From Pratylenchus scribneri (Eukaryota > Nematoda > Chromadorea > Rhabditida > Pratylenchidae): DNA of 64,000 nucleotides. The stretch spans positions 62,001-126,000 of the forward strand of contig JAQSEB010000201.1 of assembly GCA_030063045.1 (NCBI GenBank). Direction: 5' to 3'. This document shows, piece after piece, positions 48,638-61,746 of the stretch. Numbering within the stretch: the first letter of the stretch is position 1; each line of letters begins with the position of its first letter. Position numbers and translations under genes: made by a program. Below the pieces are notes generated by a model. The model ran no database searches. It was given only the letters and a program-made list of their open reading frames with translations, and had not been told where the DNA came from.

Positions 48638-51600
48638 ATGGACTGGACTGCATGTAAATTGACTACTCGTGGAACGCAATTATGCCCTGGCGGTGACGAA
48701 TATTTCATCCGAAATGTTTATCCACCAATTCAGGTGGGGAAATAAAATTTAAAAATTATTTTTATTTGCATTTATTTAAAGGAACTTCAACCTCGGGTTC
48801 TCGCTGTTGTCATCATTTTTACACTTTGCTTGATTGTTGGCGTTTGTGGCAACGGTTAGTCCAATTAAAAACATTACTTTATTTTATTTTAATTTATAAA
48901 AATATTTTTAATTTTTATTCATATTTTTTATTTAAAAATTCGATTAATTTAAATAGTCGTAAATTTGGAAATTTTAATAATAAAATTATATTTTAACATA
49001 TTTTAAAAAATGAAAAAATAAATTTAAAAAATAAAAATATTTATTAACTTAATTATTATGCAAATTTAAATGAAAAAAAATGATTGGGCTCAGCCGTGGA
49101 TCGAACACGGGACCTCTTGCACCCTAAGCAAGAATCATACCACTAGACCACTGAGCCGCTGTATAGCACTTTACAAAGAATAAATATAAGCAAGGGAATT
49201 TTATTCTCGTTTGGATTGGAATAAGGGAAAAATTTATTAGATGTTGCGAGAAAATAAAGCGCATTGCGCAAAATGATAGAAAAAAAAAGAAGAAGTGAAT
49301 ATAGGGGAATAATCAGCAATAATCTGCTGCTGATTGATTAGAAAGCATTCACGAAAAATATTATCCCTTTTATTTTATCTGCTTTATTTTTTCTTGAGTG
49401 CTTTAAGCGATAAAATGTGAATTATACTTACTTAATTATTTTGTAAAAGGAATAAAGTACAGTCAAAATTCCAATTTTAATTGAGAGTTCGATCTTTTGC
49501 TTTCTATCATATTGTCAACCTATTTAATTTATATGGGATTTAATTTTACCAGCAAATATTTCAAATGCAATCAATCTTCTAATTAGTCTTAATTTTGACT
49601 ATAAAAATTACCTAATCAAGATTTCCAAATAAATTCTTTGCAAAAATTTAATAGGAAATAAATTATGATAATAAAATTTTAAAAGACTTGATTGCCAATA
49701 TTCAATTAAATTCAAATTTTTATAAATTTTAAAGTAATTTTTTTATCAATTTTCACTAAAAATTTCAAATATTTTAATATTTTAAAATAATTTTATGTGT
49801 ATTTTAGCCTCCGTTCTCACATTGATCTATGGGATTGTGAAGGGGAGTCAGCCATCTTCAACCGCTTCTCGCCTTCCAAATGTGCAAAGGAGCACGGACA
49901 ATACAATTCTTTATATTGCTGTGAGCAATTTTTTGAAATATTTATTTAAAATTCCAAAGTTGTAAAACTTTAAAAATATTTTAATTAATTTTAATCAACA
50001 AATTTTATAAATATTTTTTATTTTATTTTTTTTTATTTCTTTAGGCACTTTGTGTCGTCGATTTTCTCATGTCGTTGTCATTGCCTCCAGCAATTCTGGT
50101 TTGTAAATTTATTTAAAAAATTAAAATTTAAAATAATTTAATTCAAATTTCAAATAAAATATAAAATTTTAAAAAATTTTCAGGATAGCATAATTGGCTT
50201 TTGGATGTTTGGAACGCCGATTTGTAAATTGTAAGTAATAAATAATTAAATATTTAATATTAATTTTCCATAAAGGCATCATATCTGCGGTTCTGTTGGT
50301 CGAATTGTGTCCACATTTTTGATCACGGCAATGTCCTTCGATCGTTGGGTGGCCGTTTGCCATCCATATAAGCGCAAATTCCGTTCAAGAAAATTTGTTT
50401 TATGCACAATTTTGGGTAAATAAATTTTTCATATGAATTTAATTATTTAAAATAAATATTTAAAAATAAATATTAAAATAAAATAAAATTTTTTGAGGAA
50501 TTTAATGAGATTTTTTAATTTCAAAATTAGCAAAAATTTAAATTAATAATAAATATTCAGCCCTTTGGACATTGGCATTCCTCTTACTGTTGCCAATGCT
50601 TACTTATGCAAGGGCTAATGAAATTTTGGTGAATAAAAAAATTTAAAAATTAATTTTTAATAAAATCTAGCTTCATCAATTGCGGCAACTTGATCAAAAA
50701 TTAGGCATCGTCAACATCACCAGAGTTAGAGTATACAAGTGAGTGATTTTGGCCATAACTTTCTGGCCAATTGTATTTGATTTTAAATTATTAATGATAT
50801 TTTTAAATTTTATTTTTATTCAAGATGTTCTGACATGCTACCACCCCTCGTGTTTTATTGGTAAATTTTTTATTTAATTATTAGATAATTATTTTTAATT
50901 AAATCTAATAAATTATTAAATAAAAATTATAAATTAAATTAATTAAATTATTTTTGCAGGTTCACATCCAGCACATTTTTTCTTGGCTATTTGGTTCCAC
51001 TGGTTTTGATCGTCTATTTTAATTCTCGACTCATTCGAAAATTGTACAGACATACAAAGTAATTATTTAAATTATTTATTTTTAATTTAAAATTAATTTT
51101 CTAAAATCTATTTATTTTAAAATTATTTTTGCAGACAATTACGAAGTGGAATTCCACTGCGCCGAATAACAATTTACACAATTCTGATTGCTGTCCTCTA
51201 TTTTATTTGCTGGACACCGTATTGGTTAGGAATTGGAATTAAATTTTTATTGTATTTAATTAAATTTAATCTGATTTAAAATTAATTTTTTTTGCAAATT
51301 TTATCAAAATTCATTTTAATATTAATTTAATATAAAATTCCAATTTTTTAAAGGTGTTCTGTTCTTTATGCCATTTGGATGAGTGTTTTCGCGGATGATG
51401 GCCGGTCGGAATCCACCTCCGATTTGTTGCTTTTCATCATTTATTGTGTCCATTTACTTCCTTATTTGGGCTCCGCCACAAATTGGATTCTTTATGGGTG
51501 TGATTCGGAATATTTTTAATTATTTAATTAATTTATTCCAAACAGTTTGCTAAACACTCAACTTCAAATGCGCCAACATGAGCCAACAACAACAACATTG

Positions 51601-54600
51601 ACAACGAACATTCAGCCGGATGATAATTCTACGATGCTAAAGGCAAATGGAAATGGCACAATTGTAGGAGGTGAATTTATAATTACCATATTTATTCTTT
51701 TAGAAGTCTTAGGGCTTATAAATTTCAGAGACCTTCTAGAGACGGCTTCTATAATAGAGGGGGGGGGGCTTCTAATAGAATTAGTATGATATAATATTAG
51801 AAAGGGAAAAATTTTAAATGTCAAATTTGAATATTTTTAATCAATATTTTTGTTATAAAATTATCAAACACTAGCTCAGGGACGCGCGCTATCGCGCGCG
51901 CCCCTTCGCTAGTTACTTTTTGTAATGAACCAATATTTGAAAAATTAAATATAATAAAAAATTAATAATAAATTAATAATTTTATGCAAAAAATAAATAT
52001 AAAAAAATACTATCTAAATACATTAATTATCCCTCATCAACTTCAATAATTCCTTATTCCCTATATTCATAACTCATCATCATTTTCATTCATCCCTTAA
52101 AATTTTTTACTATATTCCTTTCCTTTTTCTTTTTAATTATTTATCTTCTCTTCCATTCTTTTCATGCTTCAAACTTTCTTTCAGTTTTTAGCTTGTATTT
52201 ATCTCTTCACATTTTTCCATTCATCCTTTTTCATCCTTGCATTCATCCTTTTTCATCCTTGCATTCATCCTTTTTCATCCTCCCATTCATCCTTTGTCAT
52301 CCTCTCATTCATCTCTTCTCATCGTCCCATTTATCCTTCTGATCCTCCATTCAACCCTGTATCACTCTTATTCATCCCATTCATCTCTTCTCATCCTCCA
52401 TTAACCCACTCTCTTCCTCTTCCCATTTTCTCATCCTCCCATTAATCCTTTCTCATCCTCCTATCCACCTATTCTGATTTTCCATTCATCCCTCTCATCC
52501 TCCATTTATTACTCTCATCCTCCCTTTCACCATTCCTTTCAACTCTTCTCATCTTCACATTCATCCCTCTGATCCTCCCATTCATCTTTTCTCATCCTCC
52601 CATACATCCTTCAATTAATCACTTCTCATCCTCTATTCATCCCGCATACCCCCGAAGTCCCGAATAGACGAAGTCCCGAAAGGATGAAGTCCCGAAAGAC
52701 GAAGTCCTGAAAGGACGAAGTCCCGAAAGACGAAGTACCGAAAAGGAGAAAATGGGACGAAATCCCGAAAACTTTGACTTGTGGATCAATTTTTTTGATC
52801 GATACCTCAATCGACGCGTCTTGATGCCAGGATCATGAATATGCCATTAGTTTTTCAAAAAACTCAAAAATAAAAAAGTTATGACCATTAAAGTTACCAT
52901 AGATGTGACCCAGGTTGACTAAAATGGCCATAACTTTTTTATTTTTGAGTTTTTTGAAAAACTAATGGCATATTCATGATCCTGGCATCAAGACGCGTCG
53001 ATTGAGGTATAGATCGAAAAAATTGATCCACAAGTCAAAGTTTTCGGGATTTCGTCCCATTTTCTCCTTTTCGGTACTTCGTCTTTTCGGGACTTCGTCC
53101 ACTTCCCTTTATTCGGGACTTCGTCTTTCGGGACTTCGTCCTTTCGGGACTTCGTCTATTCGGGATTTAGGGGTAGAGCCATTCATCCCTCTTCTCATCC
53201 TCTATTCATCCCTCTCAACACCTATTCATCTCTCCTCATCCTCCCATACATCCTCCATTCATCTCGACATCCCATTCATCTTTCTCATCCTCACGTTCTT
53301 CTCTTCTCATCCTCCCATTCATCTCTTCTCATTCTCCAATTCATCCTTTCATTCATCTCGTGATTTTTCTTTAGACTTCATCTATTCTATGATTTTCAAA
53401 AATCTATGGTTTTTCTTTTTTTTCCCAAAATGATGCCGACTAATCTTAATGTAAAATTTGGCATTACGACATTTGCGGATGGGCTATTAGCGGATGCGAC
53501 AATTGCGGGCGATAGTTGCGGACGCGATATTTGCGGATTATTTTTTTGAGAAAACACACTCAAGTTATATTGGACATTTTTAAAATTCCTATCGAATTGT
53601 AACCTTTATCTAAGCTATGACCTTAGCCTTACTACGAAAAAATGGCCGACTTTTATTTTTGTGTTTTCTGCAAAATAAATGTTAGATAAATACTCAGATT
53701 ATTGAAAAGAATTGAATGATATATCAAAATGATCAGAACTCGGTTATTTATAATACACTCTTAAAGCATTTAATTCACTTATTTTTATCAAAGAAAATTG
53801 TCTGCAAATATAGCATCTGCAATCGTCGACCGCAATTGTCTCATCCGCAAATGTCGTCCGCAAATGTTGTCCTCGAATGTCGCATCCGCAAATGTCGTTA
53901 CACGTAAATAGCTGATTATATTTTAAAATGGATCAATCATCAATTTAATCTTTTTGAACTTATTCCAGAGATTAAAACTATTCAATTTCTTTGAGACCGC
54001 GGAATTCTTTGATCCCAGACATCAATTGTCCAACATGCGGCCGTCGTGCATTTTTATCACAATTCATTTTATATTGCTTTTGTAACATTTTCATTTTAAT
54101 GCACTTTTGCCTTAATATTCTTTCTTTTATGCATAAATAAATCATTTTAAAAAATTAAGAAAAATTGATTGATTTGATGTTATATTTCTTTGCTTGAATG
54201 CTAATTTATTTTTTAATATGTTTTATTTAACTTTATTCACAAATAATATTAGTGCTTTTTGGCTTATTCTTAATATTGTAAATTTTTTGGAATAATCATA
54301 GATTTTTGAAAATCATAGATTAGATGATGCCTAATCAAAAATCTAATGTCAGATTCGTGATCAGCACCCCAAATTACCCTTAGAAAGTTGCATCAATTTT
54401 TATTTGCTTATTTTTTGCTCTAACATTTATTTTTATTTATTTGGATCTTTTGTCATTTATGCCAATGACAATTTTAAACAGCAATTTTTGCGCAAATACT
54501 TCTAAAATTATATATAGGATTGTGACAAAAAAAAGTTATTTTGGCCAAATGTGACTAAAATTAGGTCATTTTCATATTTAGCATCCAAAAATTAACAACA

Positions 54601-55161
54601 AATAAAAATTTCTGAAAGAAATAATTTGATAATTATTCGTTAAGGAATTTTAAAATTAATTTAAATTTTTCCCTATCCTTAGGCCCACATCACCATCAAC
54701 AAACATTGCTTAACCATTGGACACATTCGGGAGCCCCAAATGGCCATATGACCATTGCGAATGCGATGAAGAGGAAATCAATGGGAAGCAAAGAGGAATT
54801 TAACAGGTATTGTTAAATTAATTTAATTAAAATAATTAAGTTAAAATTTAGAACAATTTTCGGCAACAGCAATAGCACGCTTCAATTGAGGAACAGTTTC
54901 AGCAACATAATTACCCAAAACAATACCAAAAATGAGGACTCAAAAATGGCAATAATTCCAAATGGGAATGAATGCGGGAAAATGCCAATAAATTATGATT
55001 GCCAAAAGCAACAATGCGATAACAAAAAGAGGCCATCGCAGTTGGAAATACTTTTTACATCGTCAAAAAATGAAGAATTTGATGATTCCACGGCAATGAT
55101 TCAAATGGGAAGTGATGAAGAAGAGGAGGAGGAGGAGGATGAAGGCGATCAACAACTTTGA
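48638..55161 (+). CDS. Class A neuropeptide-type GPCR, 528 aa, 15 exons
   Basis: Exons: 48638..48733, 48782..48854, 49808..49920, 50045..50098, 50184..50230, 50276..50415, 50561..50628, 50671..50738, 50825..50860, 50960..51058, 51135..51224, 51354..51497, 51546..51670, 54683..54806, 54852..55161, all phase-consistent. TM1 holds [14 protein letters not shown] (GN motif), TM2 [16 protein letters not shown]3 follows FGTPICKL and ends in [12 protein letters not shown] (DRW for DRY). TM4 is in exon 7, TM5 in exon 10, TM6 ends FICWTPYW (CWxP), and TM7 reads [13 protein letters not shown] in place of NPxxY. The paired TM3 and loop-2 cysteines are present. This fits somatostatin/opioid/allatostatin-like peptide receptors; the subfamily and ligand are not assigned. 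The tail is about 190 residues, His/Asn/Gln-rich, ending in a Glu/Asp run. Intron 13 is 3 kb and full of repeats. Confidence 0.93.
49086..49157 (-). tRNA. tRNA-Pro (AGG)
   Basis: The 72-nt cloverleaf on the minus strand has acceptor GGCTCAG/CTGAGCC, anticodon loop CTTAGGG (anticodon AGG) and T arm CCGTGTTCGATCCACGG. It lies antisense in intron 2 of the GPCR gene. Confidence 0.95.
51691..51784. mobile_element. MITE family Y, copy 1
   Basis: TTCTTTTAGAAGTC and CTTCTAATAGAATTA are inverted ends, with GGGCTTATAAATTTC and CTTCTAGAGACGGCTTC inside. The other copy is at 56861-56951. A 10-base G run precedes the right end. Confidence 0.7.
51870..51914. repeat. 45-bp GC-rich palindrome, possible Helitron 3' end
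   Basis: ACTAGC...GGGACGCGCG and CGCGCGCCCC...GCTAGT are inverted around a CTAT loop. A strong hairpin (CGCGCG stem) is followed eight bases later by CTAG and then T, which is the layout of a Helitron 3' terminus. No matching 5' TC end or Rep/helicase was found. Confidence 0.4.
52150..53370. repeat. Pyrimidine-rich CATTCATCCT array split by a foldback element
   Basis: Tandem degenerate units such as CATTCATCCTTTTTCATCCT and CTCATCCTCCCATTCATC cover about 52150-52646 and 53176-53370. The two parts look like one array interrupted by the palindrome at 52647-53175. It lies in GPCR intron 13 and encodes nothing. Confidence 0.9.
52647..53175. mobile_element. 529-bp near-perfect palindrome inserted in the pyrimidine array
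   Basis: TACCCCCGAAGTCCCGAATA at the left is matched by TATTCGGGATTTAGGGGTA at the right. Several GGACTTCGTC/GACGAAGTCC subrepeats follow inward, then CCTCAATCGACGCGTCTTGA and a long exact stem including GCATATTCATGATCCTGGCA. The loop is only about 60 bases near 52900. No ORF. Confidence 0.9.
53464..53900. repeat. Inverted-repeat element with GCGGATGNGACATTTGCGG subrepeats
   Basis: Left end ATTACGACATTTGCGGATG and right end CATCCGCAAATGTCGTTA are inverted. Each side holds four or five spaced copies of ATTTGCGGA-type words. It lies in GPCR intron 13. Confidence 0.8.
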
Positions 55162-56599
55162 GGCAAATTATTTAATTAATTACTATTAAATATTTATTTT
55201 AAACATTAATTTTAATTTTGTGCTAACAATAAATTTAACCATTAATTCATTGAATTTATTCATAATTTTCATTTCAAAAATCAACAATATTTTCGGCCAT
55301 ATAATTTGGCCATAGTGAAATGTTAAACTTTAAGACTTAAGTTGGGGACACATTGCATTTAAAATGAGCTCGATTTAACCTCATTTTATGGCCTCATATG
55401 ATAAAATTAAATGATTTATTTATGGATAAATTTAAATTTTATTCCTAATATTTATTAAATTTAATAACCATTAATCAGACTTTAGTATTTATTAATTTTT
55501 ATCCCTATTTCAGAGCGTATTTTTATTGTATTTTTGCGAAGCGGGTTTGATGATCTGATTTGATGGATATTGGATATTATTGAATTGATGGTTGATTAAA
55601 ATAAAAGAATAAAATTTTTCGGTATTTTAAAACAATAATAATAATAAATGATGTTGTACATTTAAATTTATAATTTATCCATGGAATAATAATTTTTGCA
55701 CTCGATTTTAATTTTTTTTTATCTAAAGTCCATAATATTTTAAGCATTTTAGCTTTAATGATTGGCCAATATAAATTTTTACTTACAATTAGCGCCAATC
55801 CAGGCACTAAATTTCAAGCAAATATTTGATGGGCAAATTTCTTTTCCGTTTATATATTTTTTTTTACTAAAACTGAAATAAAACTCGATTCCAAAAATAA
55901 AAAGTATGTTTCAGTTTAATCTAGATAATATAACAAATAAAAATCCCAAAAAATTTGAAAACAAAATAATTTTGAATTTTCTCTCGATTATTGTTTTCTT
56001 TATAAAGTAATCCACCAAAACTTTTTATTGTCATTGGCACAATTATCTGGGAATGGGAAAAGTGCATTCAAGCAATAAATTATTAAGAATAATAATATAT
56101 TATTTTTGAGAAGAGAATATACCATATACCTATATATGCTTGGCTTGGGAATTGGGAAATACCTCAAGGCAAATATTTGAATTGGAAATACCATATTGTC
56201 AAGAAGTGCATTTTGCCTGTAGACAAAAATGCTCCCAGCTCGGAGGCACAGGCAAGAAGAATGCTTGGGAATATTGCCTCAAACTAGAAATACCATTTAA
56301 TAAATTTGCAAATCTCGTAATTAAATTTTTAAAAAGGAATTTACTTTAAATTCCTTAAATGTTATTACGACGTAATTTGTGGGCTATAATGAGGATTGTT
56401 ATTGGTATGTTGCCAAACAATGTCAAAAAACAATGCCAAATTTCCAATATTTACTCTTTGATTTCCAAAAAATTGGGTTTTTGAAAAAATAAGTTTATAA
56501 ACTTGGAAAATTATTGATGGAAAATTAATCAACAAAAAGTAACATGCTAAAATAAAAAAATAACAATTGAGTGGGAATGTTCGGAAAAAATAAAATAAT
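55162..56599. other. Spacer between convergent GPCR and five-module genes
   Basis: Mostly AT-rich. A plus-strand frame at about 56110-56290 reads AWLGNWEIPQGKYLNWKYHI and then KKCILPVDKNAPSSEAQARR before a stop. It could be an exon or a gene fragment, but it has no clear acceptor and no family I recognise. Confidence 0.35.
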
Positions 56600-59500
56600 C
56601 TATTCATTTGTTTTTCCATCTGATTTTTCATAATCATCTAACATTTCGGTCATTTTTTCCTTCATCCAATTGAACATGTTGATTGGAATTGGTCCAAGTA
56701 ATTCCTTTGATTTGTGCCATTTGTAAGTTTCATTTGGCATTGTTTTAAGTTTAAAATTCAGTTTCTCATTTTGGCATGAATGAATTTCCATTTTATAATC
56801 ATAAAAAAGGCCTTTGACAATTTGTTGACAAATCATCGATGACTAAAATGGATTTACTGTAAATATTCTATTAGGAGTCCATGGGCTTATAAATTTCATG
56901 GCCTCTCTAGAGTTGGCTTCAAATAGAGACTGGGCTTCTAATAGAATATTTACGTTAATTAAATATTAATTTAAAAATCAGCTCGTGCTCTGTCATGACC
57001 TATAGAGCGAGGGGACCCTTCACTTTTTCACCATATCATAACTTTTTCTTTTATGATTCAACAGAAATTCTATAAATATTCATATGTAATTTCTCCGAGC
57101 TCTATGAAAATTTATCTCTCATTCATCCCCAGAGCCAGGAGATTCACTTATTGGCCTTTTTTTCTATATAATGAGTTGCTAATTTTGTAAAATAATTTAT
57201 TCCATTTCGGTGCCCAGTGCCCACCTTATTTTCTCCAATTAAGAGTGTGAGGCGCTTTTCCTGCAGTTCACTGGACATTGTTCGCATTGCATCGAGAAAG
57301 CGATATGCATCCTCTGGCATCAGAATTTTTGGAAAATTAAAGTAATCAGCAATGCCGCCTTCCCTAGTAAATCTCTGGCAAAATTTTGTTTTAATAATAA
57401 TTTATTTTTAAATAAATTTCTTTTTCTTTATACGATGCACTCAAATCTAATGAAATGTTGAGTATTTTAGAATTTTAATCTAGAATTTTTGTTTTTTAGA
57501 TTTATTTTCCCCTTTCTGTTATTAGAAATATTTAATAAAATGATATTACACACCTGTACAATTTGAATAAATTTTTTTCCACTTTTGCCTTGGTAAAATG
57601 CAATTTTAATTATCCTGTCCTGCGATTCACCCTCCACCCTGTAATGCTCTATTTCAAGTCGAAAAAGTCTTTCACCGATTTTATTGTCCTTTTCTTTGTA
57701 AGCAATTGGCTCATTTTTATTAACTGAAAAATAATCAATGGTAGTTTCATATAGTTAAAATCTTTCATACCCTTTTTAAATTCCAATGGTTCGATTTGAC
57801 AAGTCTTTTGTTCTTGTTGATTTGAAGAACTAAAATATGGATAATTTATTAGTTTATAAAATGATTAATGATCATAGACTGAACTTTTTAGCAAAATATG
57901 AAATAAGATTGAAATAAAATTTCATGTTATTTTTATAAGATATCAATATATTTCATTCATTCATTCATACCTTTTCAATAATTCGCCCAATTGCGTCTTT
58001 AACCAATCGAATACGTATATTGGAATTGGCCCATATAATTTCCTTGATTTATGCGATGGGTCGGCTTCCATTGTCATTGTTTGAAGTCTAAATTCCAATT
58101 GTTTGGATGCATATGAAATGAAGATTTCCATTTTATAATCATAGTGAAGGCCATTCACTCTTTGTTGACAAATCTCCAAATCACTTTCAATTCCTCGATT
58201 CTATTTATAAAAATTTTCATAAACCGATAGTATTTCAAAATAAAATGATCTATCATTTCTGAACAAAGAGAACACTTAAACTTAAATATTGAACTTACTT
58301 CTTTCGCAATGATCTCATTTGAAATTTGAAGTACCGCGGATTTCTTCTCCATATCAGTAGATAATGTGTGCATTGCGTCGAGCAGGGGATAAGCTATTTT
58401 CAAAGGAATAGGTGGAAAATAAACGAAAAGGCTTTTGTCTTCTTCAATATTCGTTGATTTCAATTGCTTATCGAATTCCTGCAAATTAATTTGTTTTTTC
58501 CAGGTGAATTAGAGATGAGGCACAATTTGAAACTAAACTTATACCTACATAATTGATTGATTTCAATCGAAAACACATTTACAATCAAAACACATTTACA
58601 ATCAAAAACACATTTATAATCGAAAAAAGATTTACAATCAAAACACATTTACAAACAAAAACAGATTTACAATCAAAAACACATTTACAACCGAAAACAC
58701 AATTATAATCGAAAATACATTTACAACCGAAAACACAATTACAATCGAAAAACACAATTACAATCAAAAATACATTTATAATCGAAAACATATTTACAAT
58801 CAAAAACACATTTACAACCGAAAACACAATTATAATCGAAAATACATTTACAACCGAAAACACAATTACAATCGAAAAACACAATTACAATCAAAAATAC
58901 ATTTATAATCGAAAAACACAATTACAATCAAAAATACATTTATAATCGAAAAACACATTTACAATCAAAAACACATTTACAACCGAAAACACAATTATAA
59001 TCGAAAAACACAATTACAATCAAAATTACAATCGAAAACACATAACCTTTATTTAGAATCAAATTTTTAATGTATGTTTTAGAAAATACTTTCCTTTCAA
59101 TAAAATAATTTAAAGAACACACCTGCTCAATTTGAATGAATTCTTCACCCAGTTTATTTCGCTGCAATTGTATTACCATTTTTCTATCCTGCTTTCCAAT
59201 AACGACATTAACATTAAAATCAAATGTTTCTTTTCGCAGAATTTCCCATTTTTCTTTATTCATTTCGTTGGCTTTTAACATATGTTTTATTTCTGAAGAG
59301 TATTTTGACTGATTTAAATAAATTCTGGTAAAATACTATCTTCTGCTATCCATTTTGGGAGTGAGGATGGAGACGGTGCAATTTGTTTGGTCCCATCAAA
59401 ATCCACAAGCATTTTTGCCATTTGATCTCGCAACAAAGGAAGTATTCCAACTGGCCCATAAAATTCTTTCGGTTTATGTGATGGATCTGCAGCAGTTGTG

Positions 59501-59757
59501 ATTGAATTCATTCTAAATTCCAAACGGCCATCATCAGATGGATGAATTCTGACTTTGTAATTGTAGATGAGACCTTCTCTATCTCTAACGAATATGGGAG
59601 AATTTGGCGGCTGAAAAGTATAAATATAAATTTTTTGCTAAGTTTATAAACCTTGTCAAAGTCGACAAGTTTGCTCATCAATTCATCCATAGCTTTGACC
59701 AATGAATATGCATCTGGGGTAGGTATGCGTACGAATTTGTGAGCAGTGAAGTGTAAC

Positions 59758-59800
<43 letters not shown>

Positions 59801-61746
59801 TTAACATATAAAAATATTTAATAATATTTTTACCCATTGATATAAATTTATCCATTTTCGGTTGTTTTTTGATTGGTTCATTTCAAAGACTGCAAACATT
59901 GTATGGTATTTTCCACCATAAAAGCCAATAAATGGCAGTTTTTCAATGCGGAGTATTTCTTTTTTTGGATAATTGGATCTGAGTGAAATAAGAATTTAAA
60001 TAAAAACAATCATTTTTTACTCTAAGTTCGATAAGGGTTCTGCCTCTTGATTTTTATTGGATGAAGAAGACGATGAAGAGACCAACTAAAAATATTAATT
60101 ATCAGTTTTTTTTCATAATTTTTGTAATTTTTGCAAAATTATCAAATTAAAAGAATAGATCGAACCAATATTTCGGCCATTTGTTCCTTCAACCAATGGA
60201 ATACACTCAATGGGACTTGGCCATATAATTTAGTCGGCATATGCAAATGATCTTTGTCGGTATTGGGTATTGTTTGCATCATAAAATTTAGTTGCTTATT
60301 TGGGCATGAATGAATTTCTAATTTGTAGCCGTACCAAAGACCTTGCACAAATTTTATCGATGACTTAATTTAAATGAAAATTTATTTAATTTTCTCGAAT
60401 ACTCGATTCTTTGAAATTATTTCCATTGCGTCCAGCAATTTTTGGGCATCTTGGATTGGAATATTTGCAAAATGAAAGTATGGATTTTTGACATTCCCAA
60501 TATCCTTCCGTTTATCAAAAGCCTAAATTTTATTTTATGATTAAAACTTTTATAAATGACTAACCTGCGTAATTTGAATGTGTTCTTTGCCACTTGCGCT
60601 TCGTTGATATATAATTTGTATCTTCCTATCTCGTGGTTTATCATCAACTTTATAGTCCAATGTGTCGCGATAAAATATTGTTTCTTGTAATTTATTATCT
60701 GCAGTTTTAATATTAATTTAATGAAATTTTTACAGAAAATGCCAACCTTTTTCTAAGATCCATTTTGGGAGTTGTGATGGAGGCTGTCCAATTTGTTGGG
60801 TTCCATCAAATTCTTTCAGCAATTTGGCCATCCTTTCGCGCAATGAAGGAAGCAATCGAATTGGGACTGACAATGGCACCCCTTTTCTTAAATGTTTTTC
60901 AATTGCTATCATTACAAATTCCAAGTTGCCATCCTTTTTATTTGGGCAAATTTTCAATTTGTAGTTGTAAAAAAGGCCATCTTTTATGGATTCTTCGCAA
61001 ATTGAATGCTATATTAAATTTATTAATTTCTTATTTATAAATTATTTAAAATCAAAATTGGGTTGCAAACATTGTTTTCATGTTCGCCAAGTTTGCTCAT
61101 CAATGAGTCCATCGCTCTAATTAATAAATATGCATTTTTCATTGGAATGTTCGGAAAGTCGTAATTGGCAAAAGGGATCTTTTATAATTAAATAAAATAT
61201 GTATTCAAATTAATAAGAATACTTTAGTACAAAAACGGATCCACTTGTTCTTATTTTTCTCATTCTGTCGAATTTTAACCTCTAAAAGATTTGTTTTTGT
61301 TTGCCTTCTCCATAGATATTCCATTGTTTCAATTCCCAATGTGGTAGGTTTATTTGAGTGTTCTTTTCTTGTGCTGAATAATGTATTTATTAAATTTGAA
61401 ATTTTGTTAATTTTTACCCAAATTTTGCTATTGAAAAATTCCTTTTTGCTTCGTGCTTTAGCAATTCATCAATATTCGGCGTTTGGCTCAATTGACGGAA
61501 TTTTGAAAAAGCGGAGGAATGATCCAACTGAAAATGGCATTTTTGAATGAAATTTATTATTTAAATGTAAACCTGTTGTTCCCGTTGAATTTGCAAATTT
61601 TTGGTTTTGCCATTTTCTAATAAAAATTTGCAAAATGGACGGCATGAATTGTTGTTAAGAATTGGTGAACAGTGGAATCGATGAAAATAGCAACGTTTAA
61701 AATTGTGAACATTGTAAATATAAAAAATGCGGGCCAATATCTTCAT
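56600..61746 (-). CDS. Five-module protein with PUR-like half-repeats, 1015 aa, 19 exons
   Basis: Exons: 61573..61746, 61418..61527, 61223..61373, 61071..61178, 60747..61008, 60565..60698, 60403..60522, 60166..60363, 60021..60085, 59834..59978, 59652..59756, 59337..59610, 59123..59292, 58299..58478, 57971..58200, 57771..57829, 57554..57723, 57225..57374, 56600..56842; every junction is in phase. Five tandem modules repeat the same order: strand-rich segment A (KIQIIYQRSASGKEHIQITQ), helix B (IPIQDAQKLLDAMEIISK), then half-module C with strands (GLWYGYKLEIHSCPNKQLNF) and a helix (PLSVFHWLKEQMAEIL). Exon boundaries fall at the same module positions. Both A+B and C look like the beta-beta-beta-alpha PUR/whirly unit, a nucleic-acid-binding fold; this is inference. 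The N-terminus (MKILARIFYIYNVHNFKRC) is basic, without acidic residues for about 40 residues, and may target mitochondria. No known family is assigned. The start is the first ATG of exon 1. Confidence 0.8.
56861..56951. mobile_element. MITE family Y, copy 2
   Basis: AAATATTCTATTAGGAGTCC and GGGCTTCTAATAGAATATTT are inverted ends. The interior shares GGGCTTATAAATTTCA and CTCTAGAG with copy 1 at 51691-51784. It lies in the last intron of the five-module gene, 18 bases before the final exon's acceptor. Confidence 0.8.
58565..59045. repeat. AAAACACATTTACAATC minisatellite, about 19-bp units
   Basis: Units alternate AAAACACATTTACAATC, AAAACACAATTATAATCG and AAAATACATTTATAATCG. It fills intron 13 of the five-module gene, between exons 59123..59292 and 58299..58478. 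Long Val/Phe/Cys frames on the minus strand are artefacts of the repeat. Confidence 0.93.
59760..59798. repeat. AT dinucleotide microsatellite
   Basis: About 19 TA units at 59760-59798, immediately next to the acceptor of the exon at 59652..59756. The run could be mistaken for a weak polypyrimidine region. Confidence 0.95.

Noticed and set aside
58585..59281. Val/Cys/Phe-rich minus ORFs
   Set aside because: They read through the minisatellite in intron 13 of the five-module gene.
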